From: Alistipes sp.
GTDB taxonomy: Bacteria; Bacteroidota; Bacteroidia; Bacteroidales; Rikenellaceae
Assembly: GCA_017631035.1 (NCBI GenBank)
Contig: JAGBUB010000017.1
Span: forward strand, 1 to 49,204
Direction: 5' to 3'
Length of the DNA: 49,204 bases
The position numbers and the translations under genes were made by a program. Shown here piece after piece: positions 49,049 through 49,204 of the stretch (position 1 is its first letter; each line of letters begins with the position of its first letter). The notes beneath the pieces are model-generated. The model had not been told where the DNA came from and did not search any database. It saw nothing but the letters and a program-made list of their open reading frames with translations.

Positions 49049-49204
49049 ATGATTATTATGCCTGTTAAGGAGGGAGAGAACATCGAGAAGGCCCTCAAGA
49101 AGTTTAAGCGTAAGTATGAGCGTACTGGTGTTTTGAAGGAGTTGCGTCGTCGTCAGTACTTCACAAAGCCCTCAATCGCAAAGCGTGAGCAGATGCAGCG
49201 CGCT
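49049..49204 (+). CDS. rpsU: Small ribosomal subunit protein bS21 (truncated by window edge)
   Basis: The first 52 residues are present: MIIMPVKEGENIEKALKKF then KRKYERTGVLKELRRRQYF and TKPSIAKREQMQRA, an unmistakable bS21; only about a dozen C-terminal residues are outside. bS21 binds the 30S platform beside the anti-Shine-Dalgarno end of 16S rRNA, and in Bacteroidota it helps hide that sequence. The start ATG at 49049 gives the MII-type N-terminus usual for the phylum; a second ATG at 49058 is in frame. An AAGGAGG string (49067-49073) lies inside the coding region, downstream of both ATGs. Confidence 0.95.
   Translation, partial: MIIMPVKEGENIEKALKKFKRKYERTGVLKELRRRQYFTKPSIAKREQMQRA

Noticed and set aside
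1..49204. CRISPR arrays, insertion sequences, rRNA operons
   Set aside because: No regularly spaced repeats, transposase-like proteins, terminal inverted repeats or rRNA sequence were recognised on either strand.

Overview
The window is about 49 kb of chromosome from a Gram-negative Bacteroidota, most likely order Bacteroidales. The evidence is a fused lpxC-fabZ gene, lipid A and Kdo genes, a 2-oxoacid:ferredoxin oxidoreductase with a fused gamma-alpha subunit, a 'eukaryotic-type' glycogen branching enzyme, PF06439/DUF1080 and DUF5009 proteins, an almost complete lack of Shine-Dalgarno sequences, and many TAnnTTTG -7 promoter boxes (one with TTTG exactly 19 nt upstream). Base composition looks near 50% GC, which would suit an Alistipes-like or related gut lineage; the genus cannot be fixed from what is visible. 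No rRNA, tRNA, CRISPR array or insertion sequence was seen. Nearly everything is ordinary core genome.

Layout. 1-1264 (minus): rimP and the start of nusA behind a textbook promoter. 1298-4565 (minus): a secreted esterase, then lpxA and lpxC-fabZ. 4695-8099 (plus): a TonB-like transducer, a small secreted protein, a small membrane protein and an NhaP2-type antiporter. 8191-11589: a small accessory-looking patch, with an EamA exporter translationally coupled to a self-cleaving CI/LexA-type repressor, divergent from a 96-residue protein of unknown function and a complete phage terminase large subunit; no other phage genes are present. 11646-17009 (minus): korB-korA, a nitronate monooxygenase-like flavoprotein, tsaD. 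17086-24150 (plus): tamB, exbB, exbD, tonB and a DUF1573 protein, with a 123-nt imperfect palindrome between exbD and tonB. 24249-37483 (minus): POT peptide transporter; glgB-SDR-DUF5009 operon; metallo-beta-lactamase-fold hydrolase, rnhA, valS; two different NhaD-type antiporters with a small secreted protein between them. 37840-48920 (plus): a tightly packed run of lon, kdsB, kdsA, kdsD, DUF1080, a small membrane protein, apbE-like, Gfo/Idh/MocA, ubiD-like and a helix-hairpin-helix protein. 49049-49204: start of rpsU.

How the genes work together. Outer-membrane building dominates: LpxA and LpxC-FabZ start lipid A, KdsD-KdsA-KdsB make CMP-Kdo (kdsC is not in the window), TamB moves lipid or beta-barrel cargo, and ExbB-ExbD-TonB power outer-membrane uptake. 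Ion homeostasis is well represented by three cation/proton antiporters. The DUF1080 and Gfo/Idh/MocA genes together suggest 3-keto-glycoside chemistry. The least ordinary items are the orphan terminase with its SOS-type repressor, the exbD-tonB palindrome, the terminator-like hairpins sitting directly in front of the second NhaD gene and rnhA, and a doubly repeated palindrome upstream of the hydrolase gene.
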